A DNA stretch of 64,000 nucleotides. Origin: Metapseudomonas boanensis (GTDB taxonomy: Bacteria > Pseudomonadota > Gammaproteobacteria > Pseudomonadales > Pseudomonadaceae). The stretch spans positions 248,001 to 312,000 of the forward strand of contig NZ_JAGTIS010000001.1 of the NCBI RefSeq assembly GCF_018704125.1. The letters run 5' to 3'. The position numbers and the translations under genes are program-made. Positions 53,213 to 60,602 of this stretch are shown here, piece by piece; positions within the stretch are counted from its first letter, which is position 1; the number at the start of each line of letters is the position of its first letter. The notes beneath the pieces were generated by a model. It searched no databases and was not told where the DNA came from. It saw nothing but the letters and a program-made list of their open reading frames with translations.

Positions 53213-54178
53213 ATGGCGAGCAAGTCCTGGATTGCGGCACTGGCGGTTCTGACAGCCGCCGCCGTCGGTTCTTACCTTGGCTTCCGCGCCTTGCAGCCGG
53301 CGCCGTTGCCGGAAGGCTTCGTATACGGCAACGGACATATCGAAGGCACCGAGATTCGCGTGTCCGCGGAACTTCCGGGACGCGTTATTGAAAATCGTAT
53401 GGAAGAAGGCCAATTGGTACGCAAGGGCGATGCCCTCATAACCTTGGATGCTTTACCGACCTCAGAATCCCTTCGAATGATGAAAGCCGAGCGGCAGGTG
53501 CTGGCTGCGGAACTGGCTGCGCTGCAGCCTCAGCTGGTGAGCTGGCGACATCATCTGGAGAACGCGTCTCGTGAGTTTCAGCGTCTACAGGAGCTAAAAG
53601 GGCGAGGGTTCTCTACTCCGCAGCAACTGGATGTGGCAACCAACGCGCTGACTGAGGCCAAGAGCCATGTCAGCCACCTCAGCGCTAGCATGGCCAGTCT
53701 GCGGGCCAAGCAAGCGGTTGCGGAGGCGGCAGTGGTACTGGCGGAGGATCGAAACCAAAAGGTTACGGTGCGGGCTCCTCAGGATGGCACGTTGTTGGTC
53801 AAGGCTGTCGAGGTTGGGGAGCAGCTGCAAATCGGCCAGACAGTGGCGATGCTAGTGGATATCAATCGACTGGAGCTCAAGGTCTACGTCAGCGAACACG
53901 ATCTCGGCCGTCTCGCGCTCGGCAACTCTGCGCGCGTTCGCGTCGATGCCTTTCCGGACACCTACCTCGAAGCTCGCCTGATGCGCATCGATGCCCATGC
54001 CCAATTCACCCCGCGGGACATCCATCTACCAGACGAACGCGCACGCATGGTGTATGGCGTGACTTTGGCGCTCGACAACCCGCAAGGTCGGCTCAAGCTG
54101 GGCATGCCCGCCGATGCCTGGTTGCGTTGGCAGGATGGCGCGGCCTGGCCCGCGACACTGCCAGTGCCGGCGGAGTAG
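53213..54178 (+). CDS. HlyD-family periplasmic adaptor subunit
   Basis: A 321-aa membrane-fusion protein: N-terminal helix (WIAALAVLTAAAVGSYLGF), a lipoyl half (GHIEGTEIRVSAELPGRV with EEGQLVRKGDAL), a helical hairpin with coiled coil (about residues 85-170), the second lipoyl half (VRAPQDGTLLVKAVEVGE), and beta-barrel DINRLELKVYV. It should link the ABC exporter encoded just after it to an outer-membrane channel. ATG 53213 has GAGGAAA upstream; a longer frame starts inside the preceding spacer. Confidence 0.9.
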   Translation: MASKSWIAALAVLTAAAVGSYLGFRALQPAPLPEGFVYGNGHIEGTEIRVSAELPGRVIENRMEEGQLVRKGDALITLDALPTSESLRMMKAERQVLAAELAALQPQLVSWRHHLENASREFQRLQELKGRGFSTPQQLDVATNALTEAKSHVSHLSASMASLRAKQAVAEAAVVLAEDRNQKVTVRAPQDGTLLVKAVEVGEQLQIGQTVAMLVDINRLELKVYVSEHDLGRLALGNSARVRVDAFPDTYLEARLMRIDAHAQFTPRDIHLPDERARMVYGVTLALDNPQGRLKLGMPADAWLRWQDGAAWPATLPVPAE

Positions 54179-54181
54179 GCC

Positions 54182-55852
54182 ATGGACACGCCGGTGATCG
54201 CCGTAAAGGGCATAGGCCGGCTCTTCGGAAGTTTCCGGCCACTCGCCGATGTTGCGCTCTCGGTCGCGCCGGGGCAGCTGCTGGCTGTAGTTGGGCCAGA
54301 CGGTGCCGGCAAGACCACGCTCCTGCAGATTCTTGCCGGGATCCTGCCGCTGAGTGAGGGCGAAGGACAGGTCCTGGGCTGGAACCTGCGCACCCAGCCA
54401 GAGCGCGTCGCTGCCCATGTTGGGTACATGTCCCAGGGATTCACCCTGTACGACCGCTTGACCGTGGCTGAGAACATCGCATTCGCTGCCGGAATCCGCA
54501 GTGTGCCGACCACCGTCTGGCAAGCGCGGGCACTGCGGCTCTTGGACATGGCGGGCTTGCAGCACTTCACAACCCGCCGCGCTGGCGCGCTGTCCGGCGG
54601 CATGCGCAAGAAACTGTCGCTGGTCTGCAACTTGATCCATGAGCCGAGCCTGTTGTTGCTTGACGAGCCCGGGCTCGGTGTCGATCCACTATCGCGGCGC
54701 GAACTCTGGCGTATTTTGCTGGAGTTCCGCGCGCAAGGCACAGCAGTAGTCGTTGCGACCTCGTATATGGACGAGGCCGAACGCAGCGACCGTATCCTGC
54801 TGTTGCATGAAGGTCGGCCAGTAGCGCTCGACAGCCCGGACGCGCTGAAGGCGAGCTGTGCTGGACGGGTCTACGAGTGGCCGTCGACGAGCGAGACGTC
54901 ACTCGAGCGGCTTCCGATACGCAGCCAAAAGCAGCTGGCCGACCGGGTGCACGTGGTGCTGGAAAAGGCTGCGGTCGTGGGTTTGCCGGGCGATGCCCGT
55001 CCGGTGACGCCGAGCTTGGAGGATGTGTTCGTCGATCGCACCTCGACTGGAGTTGCGACAGTCGCTGTGCCCCTCTCCGTGAACGCGGAATCAAGGCCCT
55101 CGGAGGAAGCGATCGACACCCAGGGGCTGACCATCCAATTTGGAGATTTCGTCGCCGTAGATCACGTGAGCGTTCGTGTCGGCGCCGGCGAAGTTGTTGC
55201 GTTCCTGGGACCGAACGGCGCAGGTAAGACCACTCTGATTCGCAGTCTGTGTGGTTTGCTGAAGCCGAGTGCGGGCTCCGCCCATGTTGCCGGAGCTGAC
55301 GTTGCCACTGAACGGCGACGGGTGCGCGGCCGTATCGGTTACATGTCCCAGCACTTTTCGCTCTATCCGGATCTGACCGGGGGCGAGAATCTAGCGTTCT
55401 TTGCCAGCGTTTACGGCTTGGACCGCAAAACGGCTGCCTCCGCGATCGTATGGGCCTCTGCCGTGGCCGGGCTCGTCGCCGATAACCGTTGGGTGTATGA
55501 ATTATCTGGAGCTACGCGCCAGCGTCTCGCCTTGGCATGCAGCCTGTTGCACCGGCCACACATCCTCTTTCTGGACGAGCCCACCTCGGGCGTTGACCCT
55601 GCCTCTCGCTATCGTTTTTGGACCGTGATCCAGCAGTTGGCAGCAACTGGGATCGCGGTTGTCGTCAGCACCCACTATCTGGCCGAAGCCGAGTACTGCC
55701 ATCGACTCTGCCTGATGCACAACGGCCGATTGTTTGCCCAGGGCAGCCTCGCCAGCTTGCGCACCCACTATGGTTTGGCGCCGGATAGCTCAGTCGAGGA
55801 TGTTTTTATCGCCGGGATCGCAGCCCAGAACGCGTTAGGGGGGGAAGCATGA
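54182..55852 (+). CDS. ABC exporter ATPase, two fused nucleotide-binding domains (YbhF-like)
   Basis: A 556-aa cytoplasmic ATPase with two domains. NBD1: Walker A GPDGAGKT (about 39-46), signature LSGGMRKKL, Walker B LLLLDEPG, but the switch His is replaced (VVATSYMDEAE). NBD2: Walker A GPNGAGKT (about 343-350), signature changed to LSGATRQRL, Walker B ILFLDEP, and switch His present in STHYLAEAE. So each half lacks one canonical element. It powers export through the two permeases encoded after it, with a 4-bp overlap to the first. Confidence 0.93.
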   Translation: MDTPVIAVKGIGRLFGSFRPLADVALSVAPGQLLAVVGPDGAGKTTLLQILAGILPLSEGEGQVLGWNLRTQPERVAAHVGYMSQGFTLYDRLTVAENIAFAAGIRSVPTTVWQARALRLLDMAGLQHFTTRRAGALSGGMRKKLSLVCNLIHEPSLLLLDEPGLGVDPLSRRELWRILLEFRAQGTAVVVATSYMDEAERSDRILLLHEGRPVALDSPDALKASCAGRVYEWPSTSETSLERLPIRSQKQLADRVHVVLEKAAVVGLPGDARPVTPSLEDVFVDRTSTGVATVAVPLSVNAESRPSEEAIDTQGLTIQFGDFVAVDHVSVRVGAGEVVAFLGPNGAGKTTLIRSLCGLLKPSAGSAHVAGADVATERRRVRGRIGYMSQHFSLYPDLTGGENLAFFASVYGLDRKTAASAIVWASAVAGLVADNRWVYELSGATRQRLALACSLLHRPHILFLDEPTSGVDPASRYRFWTVIQQLAATGIAVVVSTHYLAEAEYCHRLCLMHNGRLFAQGSLASLRTHYGLAPDSSVEDVFIAGIAAQNALGGEA

Positions 55853-56943
55853 AACTCCTGCGCGTCATGGCAGTAGTTCTGAAAGAGAGTCGGGAGCTGA
55901 TCCGCGATCCGATAACGATCTGGCTGTGCTTCTTGATGCCGCTGGTGATGCTGTTCCTGTTCGGTTACGCGGTCACGCTCGACGTGGAGAATATTCGCCT
56001 GGGCGTGCTCGACGAGGACCAGTCGCCGGTTAGCCGCGAGTTGGTGGAACGCTTTACCGCTAGCCATTACTTCCTGCAGGTGCGCAATTTTCCGCATCAG
56101 CACGCCATAACGGATAGCCTACAGCGTGGCGAAGTTAGCCTGGTGTTGGTCATCCCCCACGGTACCCAGCGCCAACTGTCGCGCGGTGCCGCGACTCCGG
56201 TTCAACTGATCGTCGACGGCAGTTACGCTGCCACCTCGCTGCTCGCCGCAGGCTACGCCGAAGCCATCGTCGACCAGTTCGTACCTCCTCCTCGTCCGGT
56301 GCTCGAGCCTGCCATCCGAGTCTGGTACAACCCTTCGCTCAGGAGCGTGAATTACATCGTGCCGGGGCTGTTTGGTGTGATTTTGATGGCGTTTCCACCC
56401 ATGCTCACGGCGCTCGCCATCGTTCGCGAAAAAGAGAGTGGCACGATCCAGCAGATCTACGCTTCGCCCTTGACCGCACGCGAGTTCATGCTCGGCAAGT
56501 TACTGCCCTATGGGATCGTCGCGTTTCTGCAAATGGTGATGATCGTCGGACTCGGTTACGCCTGGTTCGACGTACCCTTCGCCGGCAGCGCGACCCAGTT
56601 GTTTGCCGTGTCTTTCCTTTATGTCCTGATCACGGTTGGGATCGGGCTCTTGGTCTCCACTATTGCGCGCACCCAAGTTATAGCCATGCTGATCGCGCTG
56701 ATCATTGCGCTGATGCCGTCTTTCCTGTTTTCCGGTTTTCTTTTCCCAGTGTTCAGCATGCCGATGATGATGCAGGTCTACGCGCGTGCCTTTCCGACGA
56801 GTTATTTCATCGACTTCGCCCGTGGGGTCGTGCTCAAGGGCGTCGGCATCGAGGTGCTGTGGTTTAACGTATTGTGGTTACTCGCCTATACCGTTGGCGT
56901 TTTCCTGCTGGCCACGTGGCTACTCAAGAAGCGGGTGGCATGA
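55849..56943 (+). CDS. ABC-2 type permease 1 (YbhS/YbhR-like)
   Basis: A 364-aa inner-membrane permease. One N-terminal helix (IWLCFLMPLVMLFLFGYAVTL) is followed by a large extracytoplasmic domain (about residues 50-165) and five C-terminal helices with the ABC-2 motif IVREKESGTIQQIYASPL. Forms an exporter with the adjacent permease, double ATPase and HlyD adaptor; the exported compound is unknown (drugs, lipids or metal complexes). Coupled to both neighbours by 4-bp overlaps. Confidence 0.92.
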   Translation: MKLLRVMAVVLKESRELIRDPITIWLCFLMPLVMLFLFGYAVTLDVENIRLGVLDEDQSPVSRELVERFTASHYFLQVRNFPHQHAITDSLQRGEVSLVLVIPHGTQRQLSRGAATPVQLIVDGSYAATSLLAAGYAEAIVDQFVPPPRPVLEPAIRVWYNPSLRSVNYIVPGLFGVILMAFPPMLTALAIVREKESGTIQQIYASPLTAREFMLGKLLPYGIVAFLQMVMIVGLGYAWFDVPFAGSATQLFAVSFLYVLITVGIGLLVSTIARTQVIAMLIALIIALMPSFLFSGFLFPVFSMPMMMQVYARAFPTSYFIDFARGVVLKGVGIEVLWFNVLWLLAYTVGVFLLATWLLKKRVA

Positions 56944-58055
56944 TGAACACGCGAGTCTTGAGCGGCCTGCTACGCAAGGAGTTTGCCCAGTTTTTCCGTG
57001 ACAAGGTCATGATGTTCATCGTGCTTTGGCTGTACACGGTAGAGATCGTCATCTGCCCGCTGGCGCTGACCTTCGACGTGAAAAACTCGCCGCTGGCTAT
57101 TGTCGATCATGATCGGACGCCCGCATCCCGTGAGCTCGTGCAACGATTCACAGCTACAGAAGCCTTTGATTTCGTCGCCGCGTTGGATCAGGAGTCTTCC
57201 GCCGAAGACTGGCTCGATCGGGGCGAAGCGAGCCTCGTGCTTGTCCTGCCGTCCGGCTTACAAAGGGCCTTGGTACGCGGTGAACGGGCGAGCTACCAAG
57301 TCTTGATCGACGGGAGCAATTCCAACGTTGCCGCCAACGTCAAAGCCTACGTTCATGCGATCAATGCCCTATATCTGCGCGACCGTTTTGCTAAGGAACC
57401 CGCTGCCATAAACGGGCTGCAAGCGGTCACCCGTGTTTGGTACAACCCGGAGCAGTCGAGCACGCTGTTCATGGCCCTGTCCATGATCGCGCTGGCCGGC
57501 ATGATGGTGGGCACGGCCCTACCAGCAGCTTCCCTTGTGCGCGAGAAAGAGCAAGGCACCATCGAGCAGCTGTTGGTGACACCAATCCGTACCTGGCAGC
57601 TGTTTCTCGCGAAGACCCTGCCGCCGCTCATCATGTGCTTGCTCGCGATCTTTCCCGGCGTGTTGCTCGCGACCTGGTTGTTCGACGTGCCGATGCGCGG
57701 CAACTTCGGCTTCTTCCTGTTGCAAAGTGCGATTTTTCTCGAAAGTGCCATCGCCCTCGGGGTCTTCATCGGCGTTTACAGCCAGACCTTGCAGCAGGCG
57801 CTATTGCTGTCTTTCTTCGGGTTGTTTCCCATCCTGTTCCTGTCCGGCACGGTGACGCCCATCGACTCCATGCCTCCCGTTCTGCAAGCCCTCTCACTGT
57901 TCAGTCCGCTGCGTTACTACATGGACATTCTGCTCGGGGTGTTTCTCAAGGGCGCCGGTTGGCGCGAGTTGTGGCCCCAGACCCTGGCACTCGCGCTGAT
58001 CGCCATGGCGCTGTTTGGTAGCGCGCTTTTCACCTTCAAGCGCCGGTACATCTAG
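56940..58055 (+). CDS. ABC-2 type permease 2 (YbhR-like)
   Basis: A 371-aa permease with the same design as its neighbour: N-terminal helix, extracytoplasmic domain (PLAIVDHDRTPASRELVQRF near residue 50) and C-terminal helices with SLVREKEQGTIEQLLVTPIR. The start ATG (56940) overlaps the previous stop; a second in-frame ATG at 56943 is an alternative. The frame open upstream of 56940 is inside permease 1. Confidence 0.92.
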   Translation: MMNTRVLSGLLRKEFAQFFRDKVMMFIVLWLYTVEIVICPLALTFDVKNSPLAIVDHDRTPASRELVQRFTATEAFDFVAALDQESSAEDWLDRGEASLVLVLPSGLQRALVRGERASYQVLIDGSNSNVAANVKAYVHAINALYLRDRFAKEPAAINGLQAVTRVWYNPEQSSTLFMALSMIALAGMMVGTALPAASLVREKEQGTIEQLLVTPIRTWQLFLAKTLPPLIMCLLAIFPGVLLATWLFDVPMRGNFGFFLLQSAIFLESAIALGVFIGVYSQTLQQALLLSFFGLFPILFLSGTVTPIDSMPPVLQALSLFSPLRYYMDILLGVFLKGAGWRELWPQTLALALIAMALFGSALFTFKRRYI

Positions 58056-58129
58056 TGGTAGGAGCCGCCTCACCAAGCGCATGCCGACGCGACCATTTGC
58101 ACGGTGAACATACAACGAGGAGAAGCATC

Positions 58130-58201
58130 ATGTTGGATCCGAAAGACGGTGCCTTCATCAGCGAACCGACCTGCTGCGAGATGCCGCCGAGAGGAGCGTG
58201 A
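58130..58201 (+). CDS. Possible 23-aa leader-like peptide
   Basis: A tiny frame MLDPKDGAFISEPTCCEMPPRGA preceded by the good ribosome site ACGAGGAG and ending 2 bp before the AMP-phosphorylase ATG. Its stop region carries GAGAGGAGCGTG, which serves as that gene's ribosome site. It could be a coupling leader or the remains of a gene; CC pairs recall metal-binding peptides. Confidence 0.3.
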   Translation: MLDPKDGAFISEPTCCEMPPRGA

Positions 58202-58203
58202 TC

Positions 58204-59721
58204 ATGCCGATGCACAGTGTTCTTGAATTACGCGTCCGCCGGCTCGGCATCGATACCCACCAGCAGGCGGTGGCGTTCATGCCGCGGGATTGTCATGTCT
58301 GCCGCTCGGAAGGATTTTCCGCCTTGTCACGCATCGAACTGGTCAAAGGCACGCATCGCGTGATTGCGACGCTGATGGTGGTGGATGGGCGGTGGGTAGC
58401 CGGCGGCGAGGTGGGGCTATCGGAGTCGGCCTGGCTGTTACTCGGTGCGCAGGAGGGCGAAAGCGTTGCCGTGCATCATCCGGCGCCGGTGGAGTCGATG
58501 AGCGCCGTGCGCGGCAAGATCTATGGAAGTGCGCTGTCGCGGGAGGCGCTGGCCGCCATCGTGAACGACATCGATGCAGGCCGTTTCAGCGACGTAGAGC
58601 TGGCGGCTTTTCTAACCGGCTGCGCCGGCAACCAACTGTCGCTCACCGAGATCGGCTATCTGACCGAGGCCATGGTGGCGGTCGGCGAGCGCCTGCGCTG
58701 GGACCGACCGCTGGTTCTGGACAAGCACTGCGTCGGCGGCCTGCCGGGGAATCGGACCACGCCCATCGTGGTGGCCATCGTTGCGGCCAACGGCTTGTGC
58801 ATGCCCAAGACCTCCTCGCGCGCCATTACCTCGCCGGCGGGCACGGCCGACGCCATGGAGACCCTGGCCCCGGTCGCTCTCGATTTGCCGGCAATGCGTA
58901 GCGTGGTAGAGCAAGAAGGCGGTTGCGTCGTCTGGGGCGGGGCCGTGAAGCTGAGCCCGACCGATGATGTCCTGATCCAGGTCGAACGGGCCCTGGACTT
59001 GGACAGCGAAGGCCAGTTAGTGGCCTCGGTGTTGTCGAAGAAACTGGCGGCCGGTGCCAGTCATGTGTTGATCGACATCCCGGTCGGCGCTACCGCGAAG
59101 GTGCGCGATCTGCCGGCGGCGATGCAACTGCAAAGGTTGTTGGTCGAAGTCGGCAGCCGGCTTGGCCTCAACGTCCTGGTGCATGTCTCGAACGGCGATG
59201 GCCCCGTGGGGCGGGGCATCGGGCCGGCGCTGGAAGCGCGCGATGTGCTGGCGGTGCTGCGTGGCAAAGCGCAAGCACCGCAGGATTTGCGTGAGCGCGC
59301 CCTCGACCTCGCGGGCCTGTTACTGGAAATGGCCGGCAAGGCGCCGACCGGTCGTGGCTATGCGCTCGCCGACGCAACCTTGGCGAGCGGCAGCGCCTGG
59401 CGGAAATTCCAGGCCATCGCGAACGCCCAAGGCGGGCTGCGCGACCCGCCGGAGGCGCGCTATCGGCACCCGGTCCTGGCCCGACATGGCGGCCGTGTTC
59501 GCCGCATCGACAATCGCGTGCTGTCGCGCATCGGGAAATTGGCCGGGGCGCCGGCGGCCCCCGCAGCCGGGCTCGTACTCGGTACCTCGCTAGGACTACG
59601 GGTCGAGGCCGATCAGCCGCTCTATACCGTGCATGCCGAAACCCCGGGCGAACTGGCCTATGCGCTGGAGTATGCGCAGCAGCACCCGGAACTCTTCCTC
59701 ATAGAGGAGTACGCACCATGA
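58204..59721 (+). CDS. AMP phosphorylase / thymidine phosphorylase family enzyme
   Basis: A 505-aa enzyme of the TIGR02645/TIGR03327-type phosphorylases. An extra N-terminal domain (about residues 1-85) precedes the nucleoside phosphorylase core with KHCVGGLPGNRTTP (about 178-191) and MPKTSSRAITSPAGTADAME (about 200-219). The NRTTP form is that of archaeal AMP phosphorylases, not DeoA thymidine phosphorylases (GVGD). It should turn nucleoside 5'-monophosphates plus phosphate into base plus ribose-1,5-bisphosphate. Its stop overlaps the prs-like start. Confidence 0.92.
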   Translation: MPMHSVLELRVRRLGIDTHQQAVAFMPRDCHVCRSEGFSALSRIELVKGTHRVIATLMVVDGRWVAGGEVGLSESAWLLLGAQEGESVAVHHPAPVESMSAVRGKIYGSALSREALAAIVNDIDAGRFSDVELAAFLTGCAGNQLSLTEIGYLTEAMVAVGERLRWDRPLVLDKHCVGGLPGNRTTPIVVAIVAANGLCMPKTSSRAITSPAGTADAMETLAPVALDLPAMRSVVEQEGGCVVWGGAVKLSPTDDVLIQVERALDLDSEGQLVASVLSKKLAAGASHVLIDIPVGATAKVRDLPAAMQLQRLLVEVGSRLGLNVLVHVSNGDGPVGRGIGPALEARDVLAVLRGKAQAPQDLRERALDLAGLLLEMAGKAPTGRGYALADATLASGSAWRKFQAIANAQGGLRDPPEARYRHPVLARHGGRVRRIDNRVLSRIGKLAGAPAAPAAGLVLGTSLGLRVEADQPLYTVHAETPGELAYALEYAQQHPELFLIEEYAP

Positions 59722-60602
59722 AACCACTGCTGTTCTGTCTCGATGGCAACCTGGCCTTGCAGGCCGGGCTCGCGGCCCGTGCGCGGCTGCAACCCGCCGC
59801 CTGCCAACTGCGGCAGTTTCCCGACGAGGAAAGCTACGTGCGCGTGTTGAGCGACGTGCAGGGTCGCGACTCGGTGGTCCTGTGCAGCCTGCACCGTCCG
59901 AACAGCCTGTTCATACCGCTGTGCTTCCTCATGGAAAACCTGCGCGAACTGGGTAGCCGCTCCGTGGGCCTGGTCGCTCCCTATTTGGCCTATATGCGCC
60001 AGGACCAGCGCTTTCATCCGGGAGAAGTCATCAGCGCGCGCCTGTTCGCCGCCCTGTTGGCTCCGCACATCGACTGGTTGGTGACGGTGGATCCACACCT
60101 GCACCGTATCCATGATCTAGGCACCCTCTACCCGCTACCGCAGCGAGTGGTACATGCCGCGCCGGCACTGGCAACCTGGATCGCCAGCGAGATCGCCCGG
60201 CCGTTGTTGATCGGTCCCGACAGCGAAAGCGAGCAATGGGTCTCGGAGGTCGCCCGGCTGGCAAAAGCGCCATTCGTCGTGCTGCAGAAAGTGCGACTCG
60301 GTGATCGGCAGGTTGCGGTCTCCGTGCCCGATATCGAGCGTTGGCGTGAACACACCCCGGTGCTGATCGACGACATTATTTCGACGGGGCATACCCTGCT
60401 CAAAACCGCAGAGCACCTGCAGCAATCAGGCATGCGCCCACCTGTGGCGTTGGCGGTGCACGGCGTGTTTGCAGAACATGCCCAACGCGAACTGCAAGCG
60501 GCCGGCATTCAGGCCATCACCAGCAACAGCATCTCGCACGCCAGCAACGCCATCGACCTGTCGGAACTGCTTGCACACGCCATCGAGGAGCTTGCCCCAT
60601 GA
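59718..60602 (+). CDS. prs: Ribose-phosphate pyrophosphokinase-like protein
   Basis: A 294-aa PRPP synthetase-like protein, shorter than the housekeeping type (about 315 aa). Visible are the APYLAYMRQDQRF ATP-binding block (about 87-99), VTVDPHLHRIHDL with the metal-binding His, the flexible loop KVRLGDRQ with Lys and Arg, and the PRPP loop VLIDDIISTGHTL (about 215-227). A second copy next to nucleotide phosphorolysis suggests it works on ribose phosphates from that reaction rather than in routine PRPP supply. Coupled at both ends by 4-bp overlaps. Confidence 0.9.
   Translation: MKPLLFCLDGNLALQAGLAARARLQPAACQLRQFPDEESYVRVLSDVQGRDSVVLCSLHRPNSLFIPLCFLMENLRELGSRSVGLVAPYLAYMRQDQRFHPGEVISARLFAALLAPHIDWLVTVDPHLHRIHDLGTLYPLPQRVVHAAPALATWIASEIARPLLIGPDSESEQWVSEVARLAKAPFVVLQKVRLGDRQVAVSVPDIERWREHTPVLIDDIISTGHTLLKTAEHLQQSGMRPPVALAVHGVFAEHAQRELQAAGIQAITSNSISHASNAIDLSELLAHAIEELAP

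Noticed and set aside
58290-58901. Alternative plus-strand frame inside the phosphorylase gene
   Set aside because: Arg/Gly-rich shadow; the proper frame has all phosphorylase motifs.
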